64,000 nt of DNA, taken from Bathymodiolus thermophilus thioautotrophic gill symbiont (GTDB taxonomy: Bacteria > Pseudomonadota > Gammaproteobacteria > PS1 > Pseudothioglobaceae). The stretch covers positions 1,178,001 to 1,242,000 of the forward strand of contig NZ_CP024634.1 of NCBI RefSeq assembly GCF_003711265.1. Direction: 5' to 3'. The notes beneath the pieces were generated by a model that saw only the letters and a list, made by a program, of their open reading frames with translations, had not been told where the DNA came from and searched no databases. This document shows positions 63,420 to 64,000 of this stretch, in pieces. Each line of letters begins with the position of its first letter. Position 1 is the stretch's first letter. The translations under genes were made by a program, and so were the position numbers.

Positions 63420-64000
63420 TTTATCCCAATATTAATCCAGTCGCACTAGATTTAGGTTTTGTTCAAATCTATTGGTATGGCGTTATGTATCTTTTGGCGT
63501 TTTTGAGTGCTTATTTTCTGGCAAATCATCGTGCCAAACAACTGGATGATTGGAATAAGCAGCAAATAGAAGATATGATTTTTTATGGTGCTATTGGCGT
63601 GGTTGCTGGTGGTCGTTTGGGTTATATGTTGTTTTATAATTTAGATATTTTCCTTGCAAACCCACTGACGGTTTTTGCTGTGCAAAATGGAGGCATGTCA
63701 TTCCACGGCGGTCTTCTTGGTGTGATATTGGCGATGATTTTGTTTAATCGTAAATACAATAAAGCTTTTTTTACCACAGTGGATTTTATTGCGCCATTAG
63801 TGCCATTAGGTTTAGGATTTGGGCGACTTGGTAATTTTATTAATAGCGAACTTTGGGGCAAAGTTACCAACAGTCCATTTGGTATGTTTATTAATGAGCA
63901 GGGTGTTACTCGTTATCCATCACAATTATATGAGGCATTTTTAGAAGGCTGGGTGTTGTTTGTGATATTGTGGTTGTTTAGTCAAAAACCACGGGCGCCA
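63416..64000 (+). CDS. lgt: Prolipoprotein diacylglyceryl transferase (3' partial)
   Basis: The frame runs off the window end after 195 codons. Lgt puts the diacylglycerol on the lipobox cysteine of prolipoproteins in the inner membrane. Motifs are IYPNINPVALDLGFVQIYWYG at the start, GGRLGYMLFYN (~62-72), MSFHGGLLGV (~90-99) and the Lgt signature GFGRLGNFINSELWG (~134-148). It would process the lipoproteins at 2789 and 8713. Confidence 0.95.
   Translation, partial: MIYPNINPVALDLGFVQIYWYGVMYLLAFLSAYFLANHRAKQLDDWNKQQIEDMIFYGAIGVVAGGRLGYMLFYNLDIFLANPLTVFAVQNGGMSFHGGLLGVILAMILFNRKYNKAFFTTVDFIAPLVPLGLGFGRLGNFINSELWGKVTNSPFGMFINEQGVTRYPSQLYEAFLEGWVLFVILWLFSQKPRAP

Overview
The window is an AT-rich bacterial chromosome segment, most likely from a sulfur-oxidising gammaproteobacterium of the SUP05 / Candidatus Thioglobus group and plausibly a thioautotrophic bivalve symbiont. 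I infer this from the housekeeping genes (lptG, uppP, lgt, mla-type lipid transport, a DsrC-family protein), their general sequence character, and an expanded set of Tc/Rhs-type toxin modules beside many small mobile repeats. No 16S gene is present, so the assignment is an inference.

Region 1 (1-13.4 kb) holds surface and secreted proteins ending in DUF1566/Lcl_C (C-type-lectin-like) domains. Three large multidomain proteins (one cut by the window edge) carry FN3 and He_PIG repeats, and two small secreted proteins carry the DUF1566 domain alone. Each large gene is followed 17 bp later by a copy of an Avd-like four-helix gene: truncated in the first set, frameshifted in the second, intact in the third. 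The last codons of the large genes vary almost only as NNC/NNT. Together this is the layout of a diversity-generating retroelement (DGR) target family, but no reverse transcriptase and no convincing template repeat lie in the window.

Region 2 (13.7-25 kb) is core metabolism: argF-argD, a ribosome hibernation factor, mgtE, a phosphomannomutase, an RseC-like gene, aceE, a HopJ-family gene, a DMT transporter and a ribosomal oxygenase (roxA).

Region 3 (25.3-35.2 kb) is the standout. Six tandem ~500-residue modules resemble the end of an Rhs/TccC protein without the rest of it. The first ~255 residues are nearly identical between modules, followed by a ~260-residue tip of two alternating subfamilies. 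Five of the six end in a basic patch plus Cys-Val-Ile-Leu, a textbook eukaryotic CaaX prenylation signal. The array looks like a bank of host-directed effector tips.

Region 4 (35.3-64 kb) contains: glyA-nrdR-radA; a seven-repeat FG-GAP surface protein; tRNA-His; uppP; eptA-like and lptG; a porin; a cobalamin uptake cluster (B12 riboswitch-btuB, btuM-like, cobO); a serine/aromatic amino acid operon (serC-serA-pheA-hisC-tyrA-aroA); a cysteine-free DsrC-like protein; lepB; ctpA-parA-parB; an MlaC-like gene; an ArsR regulator; tRNA-Arg; and the start of lgt.

Throughout, a ~160 bp palindromic MITE-like element (ends GAGACCTTTGCA, flanked by 5-bp direct repeats) is scattered between genes. At least two smaller inverted-repeat families accompany it.
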